A program made the position numbers and the translations under genes. A stretch of 19,395 bases of DNA from Deltaproteobacteria bacterium (GTDB taxonomy: Bacteria; Desulfobacterota; Syntrophia; Syntrophales; UBA2210). The notes below the pieces were generated by a model, which was not told the origin of the DNA, did no database searches, and saw nothing but the letters and a program-made list of their open reading frames with translations. The stretch covers positions 1 to 19,395 of the forward strand of contig JAUVXT010000015.1 in NCBI GenBank assembly GCA_030603465.1, in the 5' to 3' direction. Below, piece by piece: positions 1 to 6,969 of this stretch (its first letter is position 1; each line of letters begins with the position of its first letter).

Positions 1-2
1 AT

Positions 3-53
3 CATGGAAAAGAGCTTGTTCATGTTTTTGAGTACCGACTGCCCAAAGATTAG
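3..53 (+). CDS. C-terminal end of an unidentified protein entering from the left (partial)
   Basis: The third plus-strand frame is open from the window edge and ends at TAG 51-53, giving a hydrophilic tail that reads HGKELVHVFEYRLPKD. It looks like a genuine protein terminus rather than random sequence, but 16 residues are too few to name a family. Because the bases just after it carry repeated blocks of the kind found at insertion-sequence ends, it may be the end of a transposase gene; that is inference only. Confidence 0.3.
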   Translation, partial: HGKELVHVFEYRLPKD

Positions 54-59
54 GCAGTC
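37..59. repeat. Inverted repeat over the end of the left-edge frame
   Basis: Perfect 7-base arms GACTGCC (37-43) and GGCAGTC (53-59) enclose a 9-base loop. The stem overlaps the stop codon of the partial frame ending at 53. No T-run follows on either strand, so it is not a convincing intrinsic terminator. Confidence 0.45.
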
Positions 60-70
60 AAAACAGCTTT

Positions 71-136
71 GGGTAATCTATGTGGTGACACTTTTTACCC
101 TTAACGCAGGGTTACCTATGTCGTGACACTTGTCAC
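71..136. repeat. Paired 23-bp direct repeat with internal palindromes (possible mobile-element end)
   Basis: Positions 71-93 and 109-131 match at 20 of 23 bases and share the core GTGACACTT. Between them lies an inverted repeat, ACCCT (97-101) and AGGGT (108-112). The second copy continues into a perfect palindrome, GTGACA-CT-TGTCAC (123-136). Spaced copies of one block at a boundary resemble the multiple terminal repeats that some insertion sequences use as transposase-binding sites, for example those of the IS21 type. I cannot identify the element. Confidence 0.45.
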
Positions 137-317
137 TAAGAGCCCAAAAAGAAATGCCCAAAAAGCCACCAAACACTACAGAGTTTAGTAGGAATTTCAG
201 TATAGCGTTTCGAGATAATCTTTTGTATATATGACCTCCATATATTTCATCAACAACTAAGATATAAACTAATATCATAGCAGGTGTTACAAAATAGATG
301 AAAAATGATTCGGGCAT
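78..317 (-). CDS. Small two-segment membrane protein, function unknown
   Basis: This is a 79-aa open frame. Its start is supported by a GAGG Shine-Dalgarno sequence about 8 bases upstream (near 325-328). Two hydrophobic stretches, about residues 5-24 and 38-60, predict two membrane spans joined by a short charged linker (DEIYGGHIYKRLSRN). It lies 38 bases after the zinc-knuckle gene at 356-532 on the same strand, so the two probably form one transcript. The last 18 residues or so are encoded by the duplicated block at 71-131, so the original C-terminus may have been replaced when a mobile element landed there. I do not recognise the family. Confidence 0.5.
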   Translation of the reverse strand: MPESFFIYFVTPAMILVYILVVDEIYGGHIYKRLSRNAILKFLLNSVVFGGFLGISFWALSDKCHDIGNPALRVKSVTT

Positions 318-355
318 GCAATAACCTCAAATTAAAAACTAATGTTATTAAGCTA

Positions 356-532
356 CTATTTGTCTTTAGTTTCTTTTTGGGGCCAATCTGATCCGTAACC
401 TGAACGTCCACATTGCTTGCACACATAGTCACCGGTTGCAGACCCGAGGTAATAGTCCTTCTCCAAGGATGGATGATCACACGAATTCTCCCCCCATATT
501 TCTCTTAGCTTTTCTACATCTTTTCTATTCAT
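356..532 (-). CDS. 58-aa zinc-knuckle protein, function unknown
   Basis: This short gene runs from ATG 532-530 to TAG 358-356. A strong Shine-Dalgarno sequence (AAGGGG, 543-538) sits 5 bases before the start. The product is hydrophilic, begins MNRKDVEKLREIWGENSCDH, and has a Cys18-x-His20 pair followed 17 residues later by Cys38-x2-Cys41 (VCKQCG), a layout that could bind one zinc ion. A plausible N-terminal helix precedes it. The membrane protein at 78-317 follows after 38 bases, suggesting a two-gene unit. The reading frame, ribosome site and ordered cysteines argue that it is real. The function is unknown; zinc-ribbon adaptors or regulators of this size are common in accessory DNA. Confidence 0.6.
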   Translation of the reverse strand: MNRKDVEKLREIWGENSCDHPSLEKDYYLGSATGDYVCKQCGRSGYGSDWPQKETKDK

Positions 533-799
533 GGTTTCCCCTTCTTATCTCCATTTTTTGGTGTTCGAGTGAAGATATTCAAATCCCCGCAGACATCTCT
601 GGACTTGTAATGATTATGATATGAAAGCTACACCTTCTGGTAAAACATGTCAATTATGGACTACAGGAAGCAACAAAGCTAGGACTAAACACATTTCACC
701 ATCTCGTATTTGCCTGTAAAGAAAAGGACTGAGTCAAACACCACCGTATTAAAAGGGTTGCTATTTTCGCCGATAAATGACCACATTGGGATTCATCTG

Positions 800-826
800 G
801 TGTGGTGATTGTTCCTGCCACCACAC
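800..826. repeat. Hairpin-forming inverted repeat
   Basis: Perfect 8-base arms GTGTGGTG (800-807) and CACCACAC (819-826) surround an 11-base loop. No T-tract follows on the plus strand. The role is unknown; it lies about 120 bases upstream of polA. Confidence 0.4.
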
Positions 827-897
827 TCTAATGATGGAAATGCCGGACGGTATTTCCCTCCAAGAGAGCAGCGTGTCCCCTGGAATTTATCTCGAAA

Positions 898-925
898 GGA
901 TAATTCCTATTCCTTGAAATTATCC
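898..925. promoter_or_regulatory. Inverted repeat just upstream of polA, possible operator or leader hairpin
   Basis: Arms GGATAATT (898-905) and AATTATCC (918-925) are perfectly complementary across a 12-base spacer and end 23 bases before the polA start codon. The first arm contains GATAAT, which could double as a -10 box, although no good -35 lies 17 bases before it. It could be a repressor site or an RNA hairpin limiting translation. Position and symmetry are the only evidence. Confidence 0.35.
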
Positions 926-948
926 GGTAAATAAGATACCTTTATCCC

Positions 949-3630
949 ATGAAAAAAGACACCCGAAAGCCGACACTCTATCTGATAGACGGCAGTAATT
1001 ATATCTACAGGGCATTTTACGCGATACGAGAGCTTTCCAATTCAAAGGGATTTCCCACGAATGCTATCTATGGATTCATCAATATGCTGATGAGGCTCAT
1101 GCGTGAGAGGAGTCCCGATTATATAGCCATCGCCTTCGATTCGAAGGGCCCCACATTTCGCCATGAAGCCTATGATCAGTATAAGGCGCATCGCAAGGCC
1201 ATGCCCGATGAACTGGTTCCACAGATCCCCATGATAAAGGACGTCGTCAAGGGTTTTTCCATCCCCGCTCTGGAAAAACAGGGAATGGAGGCCGACGATA
1301 TCATCGGAACACTGGTCGAAGAGAGCAAGAAAAGGGGATTGCAGACGGTCATAGTGTCAGGCGACAAGGACCTCATGCAACTGGTCTCCAATGGCGTCAT
1401 TATGATAGACACGATGAAGGACAAGACCTATGATATCGAGGGCGTCAGGGAATATTTCGGCGTGGGACCCGAAAAGGTGACGGAGATACTGGGCCTTGCC
1501 GGCGATACGTCGGACAATATACCCGGTGTCCCCGGTGTGGGAATTAAGACGGCCAGAAAGTTGCTGGATGAATACGGCACAATGGAAGGGATCCTGGAAA
1601 ACGCGGGGAAGGTAAAAAACGCCAGGGTAAGGAAAAACCTGGAAGAGTTTGCCGATCAGGCGCTCCTGAGCCGCGACCTGGCTACCATAAAGACCGATGT
1701 CGATGTGGAATACGATTTTGACGGCTTTCGCGTCACGGATCCCGACCTGAAACGCCTCAGAGAGATTTTCGCGGAATGTGAATTCTCATCGCTGATCCAG
1801 GCCTTGAATATCGAGGAAGAGGAAGAGGGGAAACAATTTTACCCGATTCTTGAGGAAGGGGAATTTAATGACCTCCTCGAAAAACTCCGGACAGCCGCAG
1901 AGTTATCCTTTGAACTGGAGCTCTCTTCGGAAGAGCCGATGAAGGCGGAAATTGTGGGTATAGCCCTGTGCGTCCAACCTCAGGAAGCCTGCTACATTCC
2001 CATAGCCCATGAATATGAGGCCATCCCGGAGCAGCTGAAAAAGGAGGCTGTCCTTGCCGCATTGGCCCCCATCTTTTCCAATGAAAAAATCAAAAAGTCG
2101 GGGCACGACATAAAAAGCGCTGTCACTGTTCTTGCAAGAGAGGGGATTAATCTGAGAGGCGTAGAATGTGATTCCATGGTTGCGTCCTATGTATTGAACC
2201 CATCACGGCACGGTTTTGATCTTTCCGACATTGTCTTGGAACATCTCAATCGAGGACTTCCATCGAAAAAGGACCTGACGGGAAGCGGGGCAAGGGCGGT
2301 ACCGTTTGCAAGCATTGTCCTGGAGAAAGCCACGGATTATTCATGCCGACGGGCGAACATCTCTTTTAATCTCGCGCCGATACTCACAGAGAAGATCAAA
2401 AAAGGGGGACTCGAAGGGCTCTTTCACAATGTCGAGATGCCCCTCGTCGAGGTACTCGCCTCGATGGAAGAAAAGGGCGTTCTCCTCGACGGCGATCTTT
2501 TGCAGGAGATGTCTCAGCAGCTTGGGGAGTTGATGAAACTTTCCGAAGAAAAGATTTACCACCTTGCCGATGAGAAATTTAACATAAATTCACCGAAACA
2601 GCTTCAGGTCGTACTCTTCGACAAACTGGGTCTTCCCAGGGGGAGAAAGACCAAGGGGGGATATTCCACCGATGTTGATGTATTGACCAACCTTGCGCGA
2701 TCATACGAGCTTCCCGCGGAGATACTTACATACAGGAGTTTCGCGAAACTGAAATCCACCTACGTCGATGCTTTACCCATTATTGTTAATCCTGAAACGG
2801 GAAGGGTGCATACGTCTTATAACCAGACCGTAACGGCGACGGGGCGGCTTTCCAGCAGCAACCCCAACCTTCAGAATATTCCCATTAAGACGACGGAAGG
2901 GAGGCGGATACGTCAGGCCTTCATTGCTCCCGATGGGTATGAGCTGATATCGGCCGATTACTCCCAGATAGAATTGCGCATCATGGCACATCTTTCGGGC
3001 GACGAATTTCTTATCAGGGCCTTTGAGGCGGGCGAAGACATTCACAGACAAACCGCTGCCGGCATATTCGGCATTTTCCCCGAGATGGTCAACGACGAGA
3101 TGCGGCGTCAGGCGAAGGTGATAAACTTCGGCATCATGTATGGCATGAGCCCATTCGGGCTGTCGAGGGAACTGGGAATAACCCAGAAGCTCGCGAAGAC
3201 ATATATTGACGAATATTTTCGCAAATTTGAAGGTGTTCGCCAATTCATAGAGAATGTGTTAAAAAAGACCAGAGAAGAGGGGTTTGTGACGACCCTTCTG
3301 AATCGCAGGCGATATATCCCGGAGATAAACAGCGGCAACGGAGCGGTTCGCCAATTTGCCGAGCGGATGGCGATGAATACGCCGATACAGGGCACGGCGG
3401 CAGATCTCATCAAGGTGGCAATGATCAATATCTGGAGAAAGATCAGGGAAAAGGGTCTTTCGACGAGCATGATTATGCAGGTCCATGACGAGCTGGTCTT
3501 CGAAGCGCCGGCAGATGAAAAGGATGAAGTCATGGATCTCGTGAGACGGGAGATGGAGGGCGTAATCGCCCTCTCCGTGCCGCTTACCGTGGATATCAAT
3601 GCCGGTAAAAACTGGAACGAGGCGCATTAA
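949..3630 (+). CDS. polA: DNA polymerase I, with degenerate 3'-5' exonuclease site
   Basis: This 893-aa protein removes RNA primers and fills gaps in lagging-strand synthesis and excision repair. Residues 1 to about 290 form the 5'-3' nuclease (opening LYLIDGSNYIYRAFYA, then MEADDIIG, VSGDKDLMQLV and the GDTSDNIPGVPGVGIKTA helix-hairpin-helix). The polymerase part holds motif A SADYSQIELR (Asp670), motif B RRQAKVINFGIMYG (Lys723, Phe727, Tyr731) and motif C MQVHDELVFE (His846, Asp847, Glu848). The middle exonuclease domain (about 300-480) has lost its metal ligands. DTE has become ELE (322-324), the aspartate of NLKYD is Ala391, and the aspartate of YAAED is Arg468, although Tyr464 remains. 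Proofreading should therefore be absent, as in Taq and Bacillus Pol I. The start has no strong Shine-Dalgarno sequence, but it is the natural N-terminus of the family. Confidence 0.97.
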   Translation: MKKDTRKPTLYLIDGSNYIYRAFYAIRELSNSKGFPTNAIYGFINMLMRLMRERSPDYIAIAFDSKGPTFRHEAYDQYKAHRKAMPDELVPQIPMIKDVVKGFSIPALEKQGMEADDIIGTLVEESKKRGLQTVIVSGDKDLMQLVSNGVIMIDTMKDKTYDIEGVREYFGVGPEKVTEILGLAGDTSDNIPGVPGVGIKTARKLLDEYGTMEGILENAGKVKNARVRKNLEEFADQALLSRDLATIKTDVDVEYDFDGFRVTDPDLKRLREIFAECEFSSLIQALNIEEEEEGKQFYPILEEGEFNDLLEKLRTAAELSFELELSSEEPMKAEIVGIALCVQPQEACYIPIAHEYEAIPEQLKKEAVLAALAPIFSNEKIKKSGHDIKSAVTVLAREGINLRGVECDSMVASYVLNPSRHGFDLSDIVLEHLNRGLPSKKDLTGSGARAVPFASIVLEKATDYSCRRANISFNLAPILTEKIKKGGLEGLFHNVEMPLVEVLASMEEKGVLLDGDLLQEMSQQLGELMKLSEEKIYHLADEKFNINSPKQLQVVLFDKLGLPRGRKTKGGYSTDVDVLTNLARSYELPAEILTYRSFAKLKSTYVDALPIIVNPETGRVHTSYNQTVTATGRLSSSNPNLQNIPIKTTEGRRIRQAFIAPDGYELISADYSQIELRIMAHLSGDEFLIRAFEAGEDIHRQTAAGIFGIFPEMVNDEMRRQAKVINFGIMYGMSPFGLSRELGITQKLAKTYIDEYFRKFEGVRQFIENVLKKTREEGFVTTLLNRRRYIPEINSGNGAVRQFAERMAMNTPIQGTAADLIKVAMINIWRKIREKGLSTSMIMQVHDELVFEAPADEKDEVMDLVRREMEGVIALSVPLTVDINAGKNWNEAH

Positions 3631-3808
3631 TCAGTGAACTCGCCATAGCCTTGCGGTGGCAGCGATGGATGAAACCCGGTAATTGTAGTTAGGGCGAACC
3701 CTTATAGGGGAATTCGATGTAAAATCGCCTGGATACCCGCCCTTGATCGGAATTGAGGAGGTGTGACAGGGTGAGGACTTTCATGAAAATAAAAAACAGA
3801 GGGAAGCT

Positions 3809-5425
3809 ATGAGCGGCCTGAAGACATTTTTAGATCAGCAGATTTTGACCATAAAGGACACGCTGGCGGGTAATGAAATGTGGCAGTTTGTCGCCGCGCT
3901 CGTGACAGTTGTCATTGGACTGACCCTTTTTGAACTATTCTGGCGGTATGCGAAGAGGCGGATTCGTGACATCCTTAAAGAGAAAGAGCAGGAGCGGCTT
4001 ATCCCCTATATTATCGGCTTTTTCCCGGCCTTCCGCCTTGCCACTTTCGCAGGTATCCTGAGAATTTCCGAGGTCCCTCTCGAATTGCCCGCTCAGTTGC
4101 AGACACTCCTGCACGGTCTGGAGGTGTTTTTATTTGCGCTTGCCCTCATATTCTTTATTTTCCAGCTTGTGAGGTTGCTCGATCTTCTCTATGTCGCGCT
4201 CCCCGACAAGATAAAACAGAAAATAACGGAACGCATCTTAATAAGGGCAAAGGGCATACTGAGGATTCTGGGGATTGTGCTGGTCGGTATCGTATTCATC
4301 TACGCACAGAAGGCCTTCTTCCCCGAATGGTTGTGGAAGTATTCATTGTGGCGCTATCTGGCGGTTATCATTGTTGTAGGACTAATTTTTGTCGGCGGCC
4401 GCCTGCTGAATAAATTTCTCTCCGATATGACACTGACACTGAAGAGTAAGGAAGAAAAGGCGCGGCTTAGACTCGTTCTCGAGGCATCTCACAGGCCGCT
4501 CTATCTGTTGCTGACGACAATCGCCATCTATGCCGTCACTGCGATTTTGAGTCTCCCCGAGAAAATCGACGCTATTGCGGTTACCGCTGTGGATGCCCTG
4601 GTGGTGCTGGTCGTATTTCTTTTTATCTACCGCCTGCTCGACGTCATAGAACATGAACTGACGAAATTTGTCAAAAGGGATGACAACAGACTCGACCAGA
4701 ACTTTGTCCAGATGGTCAGGATGATAACCAGGGTTCTTGTTGTCGTATTAGGAACAATATATCTGCTGCAGGCCATTACCGGAAAGCCGATGAATACGCT
4801 TCTGGCGGGACTCGGAATAGGTGGCCTGGCCGTGGCTCTGGCGGCGCAGGATACCTTGAAGAATCTGTTCGGCAGTTTCATGATCATGGTGGACAAACCC
4901 TTTGCCGTGGGTGACTGGGTAGTGGCCGACGGTGTCGAGGGTTTTGTCGAGGAGATCGGTTCCCGATCCACAAGAATTCGTACCTTTCCCGGCCACCTTG
5001 TCTCGGTTCCCAACGAAAGGATGGCAAGCATTAATGTCGACAATGTCCAGAGACGTCCCGGAATCCGCCGCCACACCAGCATTACCGTAACCTACGATAC
5101 CCCTCCCGACAAGGTGCAGAGGGCTGTCGATATAATTAAAGATATCTTGGCAAACTGTGAAGAGGTTCATCACAATTATCCTGTTCGTGTCTTTTTCGAC
5201 GAATTCAACGATGTGTCATTAAATATCCTGGTAAACTACTGGTACAGGAGGAATGATTACTGGGAGGCGAAGGCCTTCGATGAAAAGGTAAATTTCATGA
5301 TTCTCCGGGCCTTTAATGAAGAAGGGATCGAATTCGCATTCCCGACGACGACGACCTACCTTGCGCACGACGAGCGAAGACCCCTCAAAATTACTGTCAC
5401 GAATGAGTCGAAGGACACGGAATAA
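3809..5425 (+). CDS. MscS-family mechanosensitive ion channel
   Basis: This 538-aa inner-membrane channel should open under membrane tension and release solutes after hypo-osmotic shock. Several hydrophobic segments fill residues 1 to about 330, more than the three of E. coli MscS (286 aa), so it belongs to the longer MscS-like group with extra N-terminal helices. The pore helix is clear at about 332-352 (LAGLGIGGLAVALAAQDTLK), with the Gly/Ala packing pattern typical of TM3. It is followed by the beta domain (FMIMVDKPFAVGDWV ... VEEIGSRSTRIRT, then VSVPNERMASINVDN) and the cytoplasmic alpha/beta domain ending near PTTTTYLAH. A Shine-Dalgarno sequence (GAGGGAAG) precedes ATG 3809. The gene stands alone after polA, separated by 178 bases that hold no clear gene. 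The family call is firm; the exact subfamily and gating are not determined. Confidence 0.95.
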   Translation: MSGLKTFLDQQILTIKDTLAGNEMWQFVAALVTVVIGLTLFELFWRYAKRRIRDILKEKEQERLIPYIIGFFPAFRLATFAGILRISEVPLELPAQLQTLLHGLEVFLFALALIFFIFQLVRLLDLLYVALPDKIKQKITERILIRAKGILRILGIVLVGIVFIYAQKAFFPEWLWKYSLWRYLAVIIVVGLIFVGGRLLNKFLSDMTLTLKSKEEKARLRLVLEASHRPLYLLLTTIAIYAVTAILSLPEKIDAIAVTAVDALVVLVVFLFIYRLLDVIEHELTKFVKRDDNRLDQNFVQMVRMITRVLVVVLGTIYLLQAITGKPMNTLLAGLGIGGLAVALAAQDTLKNLFGSFMIMVDKPFAVGDWVVADGVEGFVEEIGSRSTRIRTFPGHLVSVPNERMASINVDNVQRRPGIRRHTSITVTYDTPPDKVQRAVDIIKDILANCEEVHHNYPVRVFFDEFNDVSLNILVNYWYRRNDYWEAKAFDEKVNFMILRAFNEEGIEFAFPTTTTYLAHDERRPLKITVTNESKDTE

Positions 5426-5447
5426 TCGAGCTTTTTACCGACAGGTC

Positions 5448-5465
5448 ATTCCCGCAGGCGGGAAT
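5448..5465. repeat. REP-like palindrome after the MscS gene
   Basis: ATTCCCGC-AG-GCGGGAAT is a perfect 8-base-arm palindrome 23 bases after the channel gene's stop. The sequence resembles the copy at 12988-13007 (ATACCCGC ... GCGGGTAT). Palindromes of the form TCATTCCCGC...GCGGGAATC are scattered between genes in many proteobacteria. It may stabilise or end the upstream transcript, but there is no T-run. Confidence 0.6.
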
Positions 5466-5517
5466 CTGTGCGGCATATTTCACTTGACCGGTAATTTCTT
5501 ATTGTTCTATATTTACG

Positions 5518-5523
5518 TATAAT
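5518..5523 (+). promoter_or_regulatory. Possible -10 box for the 103-aa protein gene
   Basis: A consensus TATAAT lies 18 bases before the ATG at 5541, implying a very short leader. The best hexamer about 17 bases upstream (TTTCTT) is a poor -35, so the assignment is tentative. A strong ribosome site (GGGGGAA) lies between this box and the start. Confidence 0.35.
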
Positions 5524-5540
5524 GTGTATGGGGGAAATAC

Positions 5541-5852
5541 ATGAAAATAAAAGTTGAAAAAGAAAAGATAATCCATGCCGTTCGAAAAATAGAGGGTATC
5601 GAGATCATGCTGGAAGATGCGAACGATGCGAAAGAGGCAACGGAACTCATTCTGGCCAGGGAAGATCTATTCGGTGACGGAGACTACGCAAAACCCAAAG
5701 ATGTCAACGTGACCCATATGCAGGAATACAGGGACTCGTCGGTGGATTACAAGATCATCTATCTGCTGGAGTTCATGTTCGCAGACGATGTCGCTCTGGG
5801 GGCAAAGGCCTCGTTCATAAAAAAGCTTCAGGCTTTCTTCGATAAATCGTAA
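5541..5852 (+). CDS. Hypothetical 103-aa protein
   Basis: This is an acidic, mostly helical soluble protein with no membrane segment or signal peptide. A strong Shine-Dalgarno sequence (GGGGGAA) stands 6 bases before ATG 5541, and its own possible -10 box lies just upstream. Residues 1-45 are rich in Lys and Glu (VEKEKIIHAVRKIEGIEIML) and could form helices; the C-terminal half (DYKIIYLLEFMFADDVALGA ... SFIKKLQAFFDKS) is more hydrophobic and ends basic. No catalytic or binding motif stands out and I do not recognise the family. It lies between the channel gene and the SLATT pair without close spacing to either (155 bases to the next start), so context says little. Confidence 0.65.
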   Translation: MKIKVEKEKIIHAVRKIEGIEIMLEDANDAKEATELILAREDLFGDGDYAKPKDVNVTHMQEYRDSSVDYKIIYLLEFMFADDVALGAKASFIKKLQAFFDKS

Positions 5853-5909
5853 AAGCAAAATCCTTAGGGAATAATAGGGATAGCGTCCATTATTGATGGC
5901 AAGATCCTG

Positions 5910-5925
5910 TTGCCGCAGAAGGCAA
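5910..5925. repeat. Small inverted repeat between the 103-aa gene and the peptide gene
   Basis: Arms TTGCC (5910-5914) and GGCAA (5921-5925) enclose six bases. It is weak and listed only because it lies in the leader region of the 53-aa peptide gene. A TATAAT hexamer follows at 5950-5955 without a recognisable -35. Confidence 0.2.
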
Positions 5926-6007
5926 GTCACCCGAAAAAAGGATGAGTAATATAATTGAAACAGTTTATTGTTGAGGGAGAAACCCTGCCATAGAAGGGAG
6001 GATATGA

Positions 6008-6169
6008 ATGTCTGATAATAAGAAACATGACAAGGGACACGATCGACGAAGCACTCCGGACACGGGCGGAAGATACGAAAAAATCCCGTGCAAGAATGGG
6101 TCTAGTAAAAGGGAGAAAAATGCTGTATGCGACCCTATTCCGCCGCCTGACAAAAAACCGAAAAAATGA
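6008..6169 (+). CDS. 53-aa basic proline/lysine-rich peptide upstream of SLATT protein
   Basis: This small open frame has an excellent ribosome site: GGGAGG at 5996-6001, 6 bases before ATG 6008. The peptide is very hydrophilic (MSDNKKHDKGHDRRSTPDTG at its start), has two cysteines (Cys28 and Cys41) and ends in a proline-lysine tail, PIPPPDKKPKK. It stops at TGA 6167-6169, 15 bases before the SLATT gene, whose own ribosome site lies in that gap. The two frames are in phase: 6185 minus 6008 is 177 bases, exactly 59 codons. Co-translation with the SLATT protein is likely. The function is unknown; an antitoxin, inhibitor or targeting partner for the membrane effector is a guess from context. Confidence 0.55.
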   Translation: MSDNKKHDKGHDRRSTPDTGGRYEKIPCKNGSSKREKNAVCDPIPPPDKKPKK

Positions 6170-6184
6170 CACGAGGAGGCTGCT

Positions 6185-6736
6185 ATGTCTCAAAAAGACG
6201 GAGGTATTTGCAATGATTTATCGAAGATAGATAAATTGTTGTTTGGTATCAGACGATCGATCCGCTACCATAATAGAAGGCGGGCGCACTACGATCGACT
6301 CCATAATCTTTCAATGTTCTTGTCTGCCCTGGCAGGCACGGCCATCATTGCATCAATCCTTGGCAAGATGGGATCACCGTGGGCACTTGTTTTAGCTGCC
6401 TTGGTGACTGTGTTTTCCATTCTTGATCTTATCGTCGGAACTACGAAAATGGCGAGATTACATCATGATCTCGTGCGACGGTTCATCTCCCTCGAAAAGA
6501 AAATTGTAACATCTGCTGATCAACCCGATGACGGCTATGCTGAGTACTGGTCGGAAAGACTTGATATTGAGGCGGACGAGCCTCCACCGATGAATGTGCT
6601 GAATATGGTGTGTCACAATGAGATGTTACGCGCTATGGGATATCCCATCGAAGACCAAGTTGAAATCAAATGGTATCTCAGGTGGTTTTGTAATTGGTTT
6701 GATTGGAGGGAACATTCGATTCTTAATAAGCAGTGA
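6185..6736 (+). CDS. SLATT-type two-transmembrane protein, candidate defence effector
   Basis: This 183-aa protein has two hydrophobic helices, about residues 42-60 (LSMFLSALAGTAIIASILG) and 66-86 (WALVLAALVTVFSILDLIVG). A basic helix precedes them (RRSIRYHNRRRAHYDRLHNL), and the helix after them, MARLHHDLVRRFISLEKKIV, is the characteristic pattern of SLATT domains. That family is known from predicted defence loci as a membrane-disrupting effector, usually paired with a nucleotide-signal synthase or a SLOG sensor. Here neither sits beside it; the only close partner is the 53-aa peptide gene upstream. The start is set by GAGGAGG, about 8 bases before ATG 6185. A soluble C-terminal part (about 110-183) carries several tryptophans. 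The family call is by pattern recognition; the biological role is inference. Confidence 0.75.
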   Translation: MSQKDGGICNDLSKIDKLLFGIRRSIRYHNRRRAHYDRLHNLSMFLSALAGTAIIASILGKMGSPWALVLAALVTVFSILDLIVGTTKMARLHHDLVRRFISLEKKIVTSADQPDDGYAEYWSERLDIEADEPPPMNVLNMVCHNEMLRAMGYPIEDQVEIKWYLRWFCNWFDWREHSILNKQ

Positions 6737-6841
6737 AGATCAGACTCAAGGGGATAAGAGGGACAGCGCCCGAGGAATTCCGAGCCGGGGACAGTGTACT
6801 TAATTATTGACACTTTATGAATACATGATAGGAATCATCAG

Positions 6842-6865
6842 GGACGGGTACTCATTTATTTTCAA
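6842..6865 (+). repeat. Direct repeat, left copy, before the toxin-antitoxin pair
   Basis: This 24-base block begins GGACGGGTACTCATTTATTT and matches 7620-7643 at 23 of 24 positions. The two copies, about 780 bases apart, enclose exactly the toxin-antitoxin operon and its promoter. A shorter relative (GGCGGATTCTCATTT) begins at 8557. Confidence 0.75.
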
Positions 6866-6940
6866 GAAATATTTGGGGATATTCCACCAATTTCACCCAC
6901 ATTGCCCCGCATTAACTTAAGAAATAATTGCTTACAGAGG

Positions 6941-6969
6941 TTGACATACAGCCTTATAGGTTGTACAGT
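6941..6969 (+). promoter_or_regulatory. Sigma-70 promoter of the toxin-antitoxin operon
   Basis: TTGACA (6941-6946) is followed by a 17-base spacer and TACAGT (6964-6969). The perfect -35 and ideal spacing make this a strong candidate. The -10 box lies inside the operator palindrome at 6962-6980, so repressor binding would block polymerase directly. The expected transcript start near 6976 leaves a leader of about 23 bases. Confidence 0.75.

Larger units (their letters stand above)
533..948. other. Gene-free stretch upstream of polA, possible gene remnant
   Basis: No convincing complete gene is visible. A 35-codon stretch open on the plus strand (624-728, stop TGA 729-731) reads like protein sequence (NYGLQEATKLGLNTFHHLVF) but has no start codon and follows a stop, so it may be decayed coding DNA. 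A hairpin at 800-826 and another at 898-925 are listed separately. No sigma-70 promoter with both boxes could be placed in front of polA. Confidence 0.35.

Noticed and set aside
250..480. Open frame of 76 codons on the minus strand
   Set aside because: It overlaps the better-supported zinc-knuckle gene (356-532) and the start of the membrane protein gene, has no ribosome site and reads like a frame-shifted shadow.
2773..3627. Several long minus-strand frames opposite polA (up to 163 codons)
   Set aside because: They lie wholly within polA, have no ribosome sites and show compositions expected from antisense frames of a GC-balanced gene.
5448..5465. Intrinsic terminator for the MscS gene
   Set aside because: The palindrome is strong, but no T-run follows it on the plus strand; a repeat of REP type fits better.
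6167..6169. TGA between the peptide and SLATT frames as a selenocysteine codon
   Set aside because: No hairpin of SECIS type is visible in the following bases and a good ribosome site plus ATG follows; kept only as a low-interest possibility in the findings.
6755..6815. GGGGACAGTGTACTTAATT-like sequence after the SLATT gene as a REP element end
   Set aside because: It resembles repeat sequences seen in some bacterial genomes, but no clear palindrome or second copy in this window supports it.
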